The position numbers and the translations under genes were made by a program. Shown here one piece after another: positions 9,411-18,010 of a stretch of 64,000 nucleotides of DNA. The stretch lies in contig JAGXRK010000062.1 in the NCBI GenBank assembly GCA_018335755.1, positions 62,001 through 126,000 of the forward strand, in the 5' to 3' direction. The notes under the pieces were generated by a model, which was given only the letters and a program-made list of their open reading frames with translations, did no database searches and had not been told where the DNA came from. Numbering within the stretch: position 1 is the first letter of the stretch; every line of letters starts with the position of its first letter. Source of the DNA: Ignavibacterium sp. (GTDB lineage Bacteria; Bacteroidota; Ignavibacteria; Ignavibacteriales; Ignavibacteriaceae).

Positions 9411-10478
9411 TTAATCATCATTGAAATAGAGATCAGCAATCTTGTAAGCTAATTCCAGCGTAGTTCTTTCAGGTCTGGCATTTCTGTTGGTCAAAATGAC
9501 TATTGTAAAATGCTTTCCGGGTATTCTGTAATTAATATTTCTGAATCCTCTCGTACTTCCGGTATGATATACAACATCACTATTATATCTTTTTTCCACG
9601 TGCCAGCCGTAACCGTAGGGAATTTCAGTGCCATTGGAAGTTATGCCGGGAGTCCAGGATTCAATGAGATACTTTTCATCGATTAAACTTTCTGTGTAAA
9701 GAGCCTGATCCCATTTAAAAAGATCATTCAGTGATGAATAAATACCACCGTCACCAAGTACAGCGCTCGTAATACTCTGATCAGTAAGATCAATTCCATT
9801 TTCAGTAATAGTATAACCATACGCCCTGTTGCTTACTTCATTTATATTATTTTCAAATGCTATTGTGGTTTCCATTTCGAGAGGTTTGAAGATATTATTA
9901 TGAAGAAAATCGCGGAATGGTTTACCGGATATTTTCTCAACAGTTAATGCAAGCAGGGCATAACCGCTATTGCTGTATTGGTGCTTGCTGCCTGGTTCAT
10001 AATAAGTTGAATCGGTCAGAATTATCAGATCAAGTACATCTTTATCTTTTAACTGAACTGTGACGGAATCGTGTATTAAATCCTCGTAATCAATCAATCC
10101 GGATGTATGTTGAAGTAAATGTTTAATATTTATTTTACTACCATATTCGGGAAAATCAGGGAATATTTCTTTAAGTGTAGTGTTAAAATTAATCTCTCCC
10201 CTTTCAATTAACATAAGGATTGACATAGCCGTAAACTGCTTCGTAATAGAAGCAAGCCGGAAATTAGTAAATGAATCAATCGGGATACCTAATTCAACAT
10301 TTGCGATCCCATAGCCTTTTTGAAAATTTATTTTGCCGTCTTTTATAACCATTACTGCAGCACCGGGAAGATCAGGGTTATTATAAACGCTTAATAATTG
10401 ATCAATCTTATCTTCGTAATTCAATGTACATCCTGTTAACAGAGTTAAGGAGATTATGAAAATCAAGGAGGATTTCAT
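9411..10478 (-). CDS. Serine hydrolase, class C beta-lactamase/DD-peptidase fold, lipoprotein
   Basis: Penicillin-binding-fold serine hydrolase, 355 residues. A lipoprotein signal ends in LTGC (Cys17), so it is likely membrane-anchored and faces the periplasm. The three active-site motifs are present: S77-I-T-K80, Y168-S-N170 and H305-T-G307 (the KTG equivalent with His, common in class C and esterase-type members). Substrate could be a D-amino-acid peptide, ester or beta-lactam; the family is broad. It is monocistronic, with about 200 bases of AT-rich sequence on each side. Not evidently linked to the T6SS genes further along, though cell-wall targets are shared. Confidence 0.85.
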   Translation of the reverse strand: MKSSLIFIISLTLLTGCTLNYEDKIDQLLSVYNNPDLPGAAVMVIKDGKINFQKGYGIANVELGIPIDSFTNFRLASITKQFTAMSILMLIERGEINFNTTLKEIFPDFPEYGSKINIKHLLQHTSGLIDYEDLIHDSVTVQLKDKDVLDLIILTDSTYYEPGSKHQYSNSGYALLALTVEKISGKPFRDFLHNNIFKPLEMETTIAFENNINEVSNRAYGYTITENGIDLTDQSITSAVLGDGGIYSSLNDLFKWDQALYTESLIDEKYLIESWTPGITSNGTEIPYGYGWHVEKRYNSDVVYHTGSTRGFRNINYRIPGKHFTIVILTNRNARPERTTLELAYKIADLYFNDD

Positions 10479-10640
10479 TTTATGAGCTTTCGGGTTAAAC
10501 TTTTTAATTGTTGTCCTAAAGATAAAACATTAAATGGTTTAAGGGTATAAATATTCTATTATATAAACGAAACTGTCTGGTTAAGTAGCATTTAACTTAA
10601 AACTTGTTGTTCAGAATATTATTTGGAAATACTTAATTTA

Positions 10641-10685
10641 AAAACAAAAAAGCCCGCTCACAGATTTAATCTATATGCGGGCTTT
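10641..10685 (-). terminator. Rho-independent terminator of the T9SS cargo gene
   Basis: Perfect 8-bp stem (AAGCCCGC at 10650-10657, GCGGGCTT at 10677-10684), 19-base loop, followed on the minus strand by TTTTTTG and TTTTTAAAT. It sits 22 bases beyond the stop codon of the 1195-residue gene and separates it from the serine hydrolase gene. The best terminator in the window. Confidence 0.9.
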
Positions 10686-10706
10686 GAAAATAAGGTTAAT
10701 AAAAGT

Positions 10707-13700
10707 TTAACGGACTAAAATCATTTTTTTGGTTTCGACAAAGTTGTTTGCTTTTAAACGGTATAAGTAAACGCCGCTGCTTACCGGATTCGCTTCCGTG
10801 TTATCGCCATTCCATATTAGAGTATGTCTGCCAGCATTTTGCGTTTCATTATTGGCAATGGTTTTTATTATACTTCCCAGGACATCGTATATTTCAAGAG
10901 TTACAACACTCTTTTCTTTTAAGTTATACGAGATAGTTGTAGTAGGATTGAATGGGTTCGGGTAGTTCTGATAAAGGGTATACTCTGTCGGACTTAAGGA
11001 TATATTATTTGCCTCCTGTTTTGCAAATTCGTGCGTACCGATAATTAATTTTAAGTTGATTGTTCCCTTATCCTCATTGTTAATTACAGCTTTGTTGTTC
11101 TGAACCGGGATAGACACTTGTGAATCAATATTGAGCAGCCAGATATCAAAGCCTTCAGGAAGCTTATTTTCTGAAGCAAAAACAATGTGAACATTTTGCC
11201 ACATTTCTTTTACTGTCAAAGATAGATCCCAGGTTATTCCGTCTTTATCGGGTGAAACAAATTTTTGTGCAAAATTTTTGTCGCTATCAATTATACTTAA
11301 TCTTATTTCATTTCTGATCGGCGGAGCTTCCAGAATGTTTTTCTTTATGCCGGTATGTTTGTTCTCATTGAGCATTCCCACATAATTCTGATAATCAATA
11401 TGCTTTGTGTTTTCAATTTCAGCCTTTATCTGAATAATAAATTCATTGTCTTCAAAGGCAAATGAATGTTTTGGTAATGGCGAACCAATCATACTTTCAA
11501 CCGGCGGTACGGATAAAGTTACAACCTGCAAGCCTGGATTGTAAACCCAATAGCCTTCCCATGGCTCTAAGACTGACTGGTTATATTCATAGTCAAGTAG
11601 TGCAGGATTCCATCGAACAGGTGCATCAACAATTTCGGAGTTCTCTATTTCAATCCAATCAACCGGAAATGCAAATGGATTTGCAATTTGATTCCATCCC
11701 GGACTCACATCAATATTGTAATTATTAAATGCATCAACAGATACGGCATTAGTAATATTAAATGGTAAACCGTCGCGATGTATTAACCAAAAAGCATTCC
11801 CTGGCACAAAACCGGTATTTAAATCAGGATGTTCAAGATAGTTTTCATTTAATCCATCCCATCGAAACAGACGCCAAACTGAATTATTATATGTTCCATA
11901 ATCATTTCCCAAAACAGAAGTTATGCCCGGGTTATTAAGAGATAAGGGAACAGATATCATTGCATACTCCCCTGGTACAAATAGATTGGGGAATATAAGT
12001 TCATCAATATTGACTGCTAATGACGCAGGAGAATTAAGAGGATCATTTGTTGGAAATGTTACTAAAGTGAATCCATCGGAAAACTCAACATAATATTGAA
12101 CGCCCCTTATAGTTGAATATTGCTGAGGGATTGTGGCAACATAGTTGTTCCCGATCAGTATCATTGCGGTTTGCTGGAATAATCTTTCTCCGGTTCGCCT
12201 GTAATAAAACTGGTTGCTTATAACCTCAAGACCCTCTGGTGCTATAATATTAAGTGTATTATCCTGACCGAGTTTTATTGAGTCCGGTTGTTCTACAATT
12301 ATTGAAGTAATTGCATTGCCGGACAAAATTACAGAATCCGGACTGCTTGCTGCATCACTTATAAACAATAATTCGGCGGATTTTAAGCCCGCAGATGATG
12401 GTGTAAAGAATACTCTTATAACTCGTGTTTCTGAAGTTGGAATAGTATCCTGAAGCTGCCCTATCAAACTAAACTCATTCTGATTCAAACCGGTGATCAA
12501 AACATCGGAAAGTATAATTGTTTCGGTTCCGGTATTTGTTAATGTGATGGAGCGTTCAGCAGAAAGATTAACATCCAGTGTACCAAAATCTAATATGTTA
12601 GAAGAAAAAGTAAGAGAACTTGTCCCACCAATGCCAGTAATTGTTACTGTATCGGGACTCGTTAACGCATCACTTTCAATAACCAGGTAAGCTGTTTTTA
12701 TTCCGGGGGTTAATGGCAAAAATGTTATAACGGCATTTTCAGACTGCAATGGGGCAATCAGACTAAAATTGGCATTAAAAGAAAATGCTGCGGCATCTGG
12801 TCCTGTTAAACTAATATCAAATATATGTAAAGCTGTTGTTGATGGATTTGACAGAGATACTGTTTGGCTTCGTGATGAATCAATGAGCACTGTTTGGAAG
12901 TCGATTAGCTGCGGACTGATATTTAAATCAGGAGATGGCAGTCGTCCAAGAAAAATATCCGAAGAGAATTCGCTGTTTAAAATAAAACTTCCGAAATTAG
13001 CCAACCCTGCAAACAATCCTGTAACAATAAGTTCACCATTATTATCTGTTACTATACCACCGGCTTCATTATAATTATCCCCGCCGGCAATGAAATCCCA
13101 AATCTTAGTTCCATCTTTTCTAAACTTACCAATATAAATGTCGTCCCCTTCCCCCTGAGGTGAATCAAAAAAGCGTCCTTTGTTACCAATAATTGCTATG
13201 TTGCCTGCCGCATCTAACGAAATACCCTTTCCAAAACTATAACCGGAATCACCCGCCTGTACTGCCCACTGAGGATTTCCTAATAAATCATACTTTGCAA
13301 TAAAAATATTTGCAAATGCATCACTCGTGAGAATGATGTTATCAAAATTAACTGTTTCACTGAATCTGCCGGTGATGTAGATATCGTTATCACTATCAAT
13401 TACTAAATCGAACCCAATTTCATTAAATGCTGTACCACCGGCTTGTTTTATCCAGATAAGATTTCCGTTAGTATCATATCTGGCAATAAAAATGTCCGGT
13501 CCGGCTATACTTGTAAGAATTGTACCGGAAAAATCTGCTTCAGTACCAAAACTTCCTGTTAAAAATACATCGTTTGCATTATTTGTTGCCAACCCTTGAG
13601 CTTCATTATAAAAGTCATTACCGGTACCGGCGCGCAGCCATTGAGGTATTCCGCTAGCATTAAATTTCACCAGGTAAATATTAGTATAAATGCCTCCCTC

Positions 13701-14294
13701 AAAATTTAAATTCCCAAATTCTATATATGATTGAAATGAACCAGCTACGTAAACATTATTTAAATCATCGGTTGTAACAGCATTTACATTATCAAAACTT
13801 TCTCCTCCTCCCTGAACTGCCCATAAGACATCTCCATCTGTATTAAATTTTGCAACAAACACATCGGTACCGCCAAAAGAAGTTAATGTTGTGTCTCCAA
13901 AAGTTATATCTGTGTAAAAATATCCCACTATTAAAATATTATTATTATTATCGATAGCTACTGATATTCCTGAAGACGACTCACTGCCGCCTGCGCTTTT
14001 TGCCCAAATTGGATTTCCATCAGGATCAAATTTTGCTATATATGTATCTGAATAACCCTGTGGAATCAGTATTGTTGACCCAAAAATTAAATCATCAGAA
14101 AAAGTGCCCGTTATTATGATGTTGCCCTGGTTATCAATTGCAACATCTTCAGAAGTTTCATAGTCAGCACTTCCGTAACCGTTAATCCATAAAAAATCAG
14201 GATCAATCTGTATTTGTGCTTTTAAATTTACCGAGGCATAAATTATAAAGACAATAACCAGCAAAACAGATTTTTTTGTGGAATTTTTAATCAT
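10707..14294 (-). CDS. T9SS-sorted surface protein with SBBP repeats and ASH/HYDIN-like domains
   Basis: Secreted protein of 1195 residues. A signal peptide (ending NLKAQ) is followed by about 9 SBBP-type beta-propeller repeats over residues 30-440 (recurring pattern of an N-I-x-I-T-G core then IAKF-D-x-x-G-N-x-x-W). Two choice-of-anchor D (ASPM/SPD2/HYDIN-like) domains follow at about 455-665, then Ig-like and other regions without a clear assignment, and a C-terminal type IX secretion sorting domain beginning LYQNYPNPFNP and ending KKMILVR. The T9SS domain shows it is exported to the cell surface and processed or anchored there. Function is probably adhesive or structural; no catalytic motif seen. 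Its strand matches the T6SS locus but a 53-bp gap and different role suggest a separate unit. Confidence 0.85.
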   Translation of the reverse strand: MIKNSTKKSVLLVIVFIIYASVNLKAQIQIDPDFLWINGYGSADYETSEDVAIDNQGNIIITGTFSDDLIFGSTILIPQGYSDTYIAKFDPDGNPIWAKSAGGSESSSGISVAIDNNNNILIVGYFYTDITFGDTTLTSFGGTDVFVAKFNTDGDVLWAVQGGGESFDNVNAVTTDDLNNVYVAGSFQSYIEFGNLNFEGGIYTNIYLVKFNASGIPQWLRAGTGNDFYNEAQGLATNNANDVFLTGSFGTEADFSGTILTSIAGPDIFIARYDTNGNLIWIKQAGGTAFNEIGFDLVIDSDNDIYITGRFSETVNFDNIILTSDAFANIFIAKYDLLGNPQWAVQAGDSGYSFGKGISLDAAGNIAIIGNKGRFFDSPQGEGDDIYIGKFRKDGTKIWDFIAGGDNYNEAGGIVTDNNGELIVTGLFAGLANFGSFILNSEFSSDIFLGRLPSPDLNISPQLIDFQTVLIDSSRSQTVSLSNPSTTALHIFDISLTGPDAAAFSFNANFSLIAPLQSENAVITFLPLTPGIKTAYLVIESDALTSPDTVTITGIGGTSSLTFSSNILDFGTLDVNLSAERSITLTNTGTETIILSDVLITGLNQNEFSLIGQLQDTIPTSETRVIRVFFTPSSAGLKSAELLFISDAASSPDSVILSGNAITSIIVEQPDSIKLGQDNTLNIIAPEGLEVISNQFYYRRTGERLFQQTAMILIGNNYVATIPQQYSTIRGVQYYVEFSDGFTLVTFPTNDPLNSPASLAVNIDELIFPNLFVPGEYAMISVPLSLNNPGITSVLGNDYGTYNNSVWRLFRWDGLNENYLEHPDLNTGFVPGNAFWLIHRDGLPFNITNAVSVDAFNNYNIDVSPGWNQIANPFAFPVDWIEIENSEIVDAPVRWNPALLDYEYNQSVLEPWEGYWVYNPGLQVVTLSVPPVESMIGSPLPKHSFAFEDNEFIIQIKAEIENTKHIDYQNYVGMLNENKHTGIKKNILEAPPIRNEIRLSIIDSDKNFAQKFVSPDKDGITWDLSLTVKEMWQNVHIVFASENKLPEGFDIWLLNIDSQVSIPVQNNKAVINNEDKGTINLKLIIGTHEFAKQEANNISLSPTEYTLYQNYPNPFNPTTTISYNLKEKSVVTLEIYDVLGSIIKTIANNETQNAGRHTLIWNGDNTEANPVSSGVYLYRLKANNFVETKKMILVR

Positions 14295-14347
14295 ATAATC
14301 ACCAATTGTTAAATCCGGTTAATGGTATTTAATAGCATAACATGTAA

Positions 14348-15442
14348 TTAGAAAACTAATTTCAGGCCCGTGCCAATATCAAAGTTTGTTAATGTTGCCT
14401 TGCCGTCAGCGCTGGCTGTGGAGTATTTAAAGATGAGTGGAATTGCTACATTAGGAGATATTCTGAACTCCGGCGATAGTCTCAAACCTATCATCATATA
14501 TCCTGAATATGGACCAGCATTTTTTTCGAAAAGACTTAGAAACACGTTATAGTTTACTGCAAACTGCGAACTTATTTTTTGGAAGTAAGATACTCCACTA
14601 TAAAACTGGTTTGGGTTAATTTTTTCAAAATCCAACACATTTCCCAGAACTTCCACTTTATCGAGAGAAATAAGTCTATATAAAAGATTTACCGACAAAG
14701 CGTCAAAGCCGAAATAATGTCTGTACATTGTATTAAAAATAAAACGATTGCCGGCTGTAAAGACTTTTATGCCATTCAACTCGTCACTACTGTAAAAAAT
14801 TCCCGTCACATCACCTGTTAAAGTTGAAAACTCGCTAAGTTTAAAATCTATTCCACCCGTTACAGAAATTTCATTTGAGGGTTTATAATCTACAGGCACT
14901 AAGTCTAAAGGCTGATATTCACTTTTTATTTGATATGAAAGAGCACCGCCGATTACAACATATTCCGATAAAGGCTGAGTAAGAGTTAACCCAAGAAAAT
15001 AATTTAAACCCTGTCCAAAGCTTGGGGTAGTAAGACCAAATATACTCTGACTAATAACCGTTGTGGTAAGGAATTCATCAAGTGATAATTTAGTTTTTCC
15101 GCTGGGTAAATTCACCCCGCCTTCAAGACCAAAAGTTCTATCAGCAAAGTAGTGATTAATTAGTAATTGAGAATCTGAAAAACCGCTAAGCGAACCGACA
15201 TCACCGCCAACACTGGCATATTTTGTTGATAGGGCTATTCTGGTATTTCTTTCAATTATGTAACTCATCCAAAGACTGCTGGATATTTCTGATAGCTCTG
15301 TACTGTCATTTACCGACCAATTTTCATATAATGAAGAAATATTCACATTGAATGAGCCGGAAGCACTGCGCTTGGTTTGTGTGAAGCTGTAACCCGATAA
15401 AAATATCAGAAACAGTAAATTAAAAATTAAAAGTTTTTTCAT
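14348..15442 (-). CDS. Outer-membrane beta-barrel protein at end of the T6SS locus
   Basis: Predicted outer-membrane protein of 364 residues. I start it at the ATG at 15440-15442 (MKKLLIFNLLFLIFLSG...), because that gives a proper signal peptide preceded by AAGGCAG; the longer open frame to 15544 adds 34 residues that look like untranslated leader. The mature part is rich in alternating strands and ends KLVF. Repeated motifs of the type YFGLTLTQPLSEYVVIGGALSYQ suggest a transporter-like or meta-pathway-type barrel. It lies 131 bp after the TPR/CsgG lipoprotein gene, so it may be the last gene of the long operon or have its own promoter. Function unknown. Confidence 0.62.
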   Translation of the reverse strand: MKKLLIFNLLFLIFLSGYSFTQTKRSASGSFNVNISSLYENWSVNDSTELSEISSSLWMSYIIERNTRIALSTKYASVGGDVGSLSGFSDSQLLINHYFADRTFGLEGGVNLPSGKTKLSLDEFLTTTVISQSIFGLTTPSFGQGLNYFLGLTLTQPLSEYVVIGGALSYQIKSEYQPLDLVPVDYKPSNEISVTGGIDFKLSEFSTLTGDVTGIFYSSDELNGIKVFTAGNRFIFNTMYRHYFGFDALSVNLLYRLISLDKVEVLGNVLDFEKINPNQFYSGVSYFQKISSQFAVNYNVFLSLFEKNAGPYSGYMMIGLRLSPEFRISPNVAIPLIFKYSTASADGKATLTNFDIGTGLKLVF

Positions 15443-15573
15443 CTTATCTGCCTTTAATAAATGAATATGGCCCTTATCATTATAACATAATAATGATAGT
15501 TTTAAAAGAATATAATAATCAAAGTATTTGAATAATAACCACAAGGCTTATTCATTGATACTCTAGAACTTAA

Positions 15574-16887
15574 TTATTGCCCCGTTGGAGGAAGCGGCGG
15601 AAATGGCAGCACATCAATAAATAAATTAAGAAATGATTCATCTTCAGTAAGGCTTCGAAAATCTATGCCTTGGATAAAGCTGGAAAAAATATTGTTTACC
15701 ATGCCCTGGATGCGGTTTTCAATAATGTTAATAGCTTCATTTTTTACAGCCGCATAATTAGTCTTTAAAACATCCACTATATCCTCTTTTGAACCAGAGC
15801 TTTTAGACATGACCCCTGAAGTATTGAATTTATTTGCAGCAATCTGAAACTGAGGATCAATCTGAGATGCTCTCTGATATTGAATTGATGCTTCATCAAA
15901 CTTGCCGGCATCTTCTAAAAGTAAACCTTTAGAAAAAGCAAGAAATGATTCGAGATTTTGTGTTGGAATTTGGGCAATTGATTCTCTCTCCTGTTGTGTC
16001 AGGTCGATCCCGTTCTTTTCAAGAAAAGCAAACACTACTTCTTTTTGCAGAATAAAGAATTCATCGAGAGAACCGCTTTTATTTACCCAGGATTTTCTCT
16101 CAGTTGTCTGCGTATCCCAGGAGCCAAGGTTGATCTTAAACTTACCATCGTCAGTAATATCGTAATCACCGGATACTATTTTACCAGCCCTTAATATTCT
16201 GCCGGTTCTTGGTGCCGTTGATTCATCAACGTAACCTGTCTGTGCAAACTTTAGTTCATCTAATACTGCCTGTATCCGTATTCTTTCTAATATTGTTAAT
16301 CCCTTGATCTTGGCAAGATCAATACTAACCATTTCACTAAAACCTCTGCTCAAAGGGACATAATCCGGATTAATCCCCTGATATATAAGAGGAAAAACAG
16401 CCATTGTATTTGGAGAAACCTCTGCAGTAGATAACTGATCTTCCTGCTGGATCATTAATTTTACATCGGAGTAACCCTGTTGACGCTTCGCCCATAAAAA
16501 CCTTCCCTCAATTACTTCGCGAAAGGGTGAATCTTCCGGAACTTCAGTATATTTTTTATAATACTCAAGGGCTTCGTCTTGTTTATTAAAAAACTCAAGG
16601 TTTATTCCTTTGTATAATATTAATACCGGATCATCGGGTTGCATATTTAAAGCTTTGTCTATATGAAGGCGGGCTGTTTCATACTCTTTAATTTGAGAGT
16701 AGTACATACCAAGCTGTTTTAAAGCTTCAAAATCATTCGGGTCTTCAATTAACCTGTCCTCCCAATCCCATACCTGCTGTTTATATAACTCGGGATAATC
16801 TATGATTGAACCCGAGGAACAGGAAATAACCAGGAAACCAGATAAGATTAGTAATACCGGGAATGATCTTATTATTTTGGATTTCAA
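15574..16887 (-). CDS. TPR and CsgG-like lipoprotein
   Basis: Envelope lipoprotein of 437 residues. The signal ends in a lipobox (VISC, Cys23). Domains in order: TPR repeats (about 45-120, with FEALKQLGMYYSQIKEYETA), a CsgG/TolB-N-like domain (about 160-300, motif MAVFPL...LSRGFSEMVSIDL...LERIRIQAVLDEL), and a further TPR-like stretch (about 310-360). It starts with TTG, since no ATG lies between the upstream stop and the signal peptide, and AAGGAAA is close by. It is paralogous in architecture to the next gene (16936-17973). CsgG forms a curli export pore, but here the domain probably acts as an envelope sensor or scaffold; that is inference. Tight spacing ties it to the kinase/phosphatase group. 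Confidence 0.75.
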   Translation of the reverse strand: MKSKIIRSFPVLLILSGFLVISCSSGSIIDYPELYKQQVWDWEDRLIEDPNDFEALKQLGMYYSQIKEYETARLHIDKALNMQPDDPVLILYKGINLEFFNKQDEALEYYKKYTEVPEDSPFREVIEGRFLWAKRQQGYSDVKLMIQQEDQLSTAEVSPNTMAVFPLIYQGINPDYVPLSRGFSEMVSIDLAKIKGLTILERIRIQAVLDELKFAQTGYVDESTAPRTGRILRAGKIVSGDYDITDDGKFKINLGSWDTQTTERKSWVNKSGSLDEFFILQKEVVFAFLEKNGIDLTQQERESIAQIPTQNLESFLAFSKGLLLEDAGKFDEASIQYQRASQIDPQFQIAANKFNTSGVMSKSSGSKEDIVDVLKTNYAAVKNEAINIIENRIQGMVNNIFSSFIQGIDFRSLTEDESFLNLFIDVLPFPPLPPTGQ

Positions 16888-16935
16888 TTTAATTTTCCTT
16901 AAATATTTAATTCTGACAGAACCTTAAGTTTACTT

Positions 16936-17973
16936 TTATAGTAAAGGCGCAATAGTCTGAGCTCTTAATTGAGCCTTTTCATAATTCGGATCGAACTTTA
17001 ATGCTTCCTGAAATTTATCATATGCATTTTTGTAATCTTCTCTTTCAAGGTAACTTAAACCAATTGAGTAAGCCATTACTGCATCAAGTGACGGAGCTTC
17101 AGGAACTACTTCACCAATATCGTCCTGTTTTTTAAGTTCAACTTCTATCTTAGCCGCAATTTTGTTGCTTAATTCATCAATTAAATCAAAGAAATCATCC
17201 AGATCGCCTTTAATTTCATCTGTAAACAGGATTTCACTTGTTTCTACCTTCACTAATCTTGCACCAAGCCAGATTTCATTTTTCATAATAATGAAACTTC
17301 CCATAAGAACAGTTTGAACACCTAGCTGCTTGCCCATTCGTACAGCACCTTCCATATTGTATTGGTCCTGAAGTTTGATCTCATCAAGTATCCACTGAAT
17401 TCTTTCTCTTTCAACTACTTTGAGGTTAATAGAATTATTCAAGCGGTTTATTGTAAGATCTGCAAAACCTCTTTCCATAGGATCGTATTGTTCTTTTTTA
17501 TCAATTGAACGATTTTTAAAATCTATTATTGCGATAGTTTTCATACCCGGATCGGGTCGTTCAACTTCATAAGAACCTGTGAACTCTTTCCTGGATTCAT
17601 AATATAACTTCATAAATACAGGTGGTTCATAATCAGGGTTAAACATAACCATTGGAGGTTCAAGCTCCAGCAGTCTGAGTATTGCTGTTTTAGCTTCTTC
17701 ATATAAACCCTTTGCAGTGTATGCTCTTCCCAGAAACCTTAGTGCATCCTTCTGAATTTCCTCATCCACCGAAACATCCGTAGATAATGTATTAAGAAGT
17801 TCAATTGCATTATCGAACTGAGCAGATTTGTAATAGTTTTCCGCCTGTTTGAGTTTTTCTTTTGCATCATCGGAATAAAAACTACTGCTGACTAACAGAA
17901 GGGAAAGCATAGCAATAGCTGAAAAACGCAGTATGCTGTTTCCCAGCAACTTTTGTGTGAAAGTTGAATTCAT
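16936..17973 (-). CDS. Periplasmic CsgG-like protein with TPR ends
   Basis: 345-residue exported protein. A signal-type N-terminus (about residues 14-32, with MLSLLLVSSSFYS) is followed by TPR-like helices (about 35-110), a CsgG-like domain (about 145-275; IAIIDFKNRS...PMERGFADLTINRL...VVERERIQWILDEI) and a C-terminal TPR (about 300-340). It shares order and motifs with the neighbouring lipoprotein, suggesting duplication. It begins 37 bases after the Ser/Thr kinase stop. Its place between a PEGA-bearing transmembrane kinase and a CsgG lipoprotein suggests an envelope chain that senses or transmits a signal to the T6SS; no published system with exactly this arrangement comes to mind. Confidence 0.75.
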   Translation of the reverse strand: MNSTFTQKLLGNSILRFSAIAMLSLLLVSSSFYSDDAKEKLKQAENYYKSAQFDNAIELLNTLSTDVSVDEEIQKDALRFLGRAYTAKGLYEEAKTAILRLLELEPPMVMFNPDYEPPVFMKLYYESRKEFTGSYEVERPDPGMKTIAIIDFKNRSIDKKEQYDPMERGFADLTINRLNNSINLKVVERERIQWILDEIKLQDQYNMEGAVRMGKQLGVQTVLMGSFIIMKNEIWLGARLVKVETSEILFTDEIKGDLDDFFDLIDELSNKIAAKIEVELKKQDDIGEVVPEAPSLDAVMAYSIGLSYLEREDYKNAYDKFQEALKFDPNYEKAQLRAQTIAPLL

Positions 17974-18010
17974 AATTGTATCTCCTTTAGTTTAATTTTT
18001 AAGTTTCTCT

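Noticed and set aside
15443-15544. N-terminal 34-residue extension of the barrel gene ending at 14348
   Set aside because: The extension places the signal peptide internally and lacks a ribosome site; the ATG at 15440-15442 is preferred.
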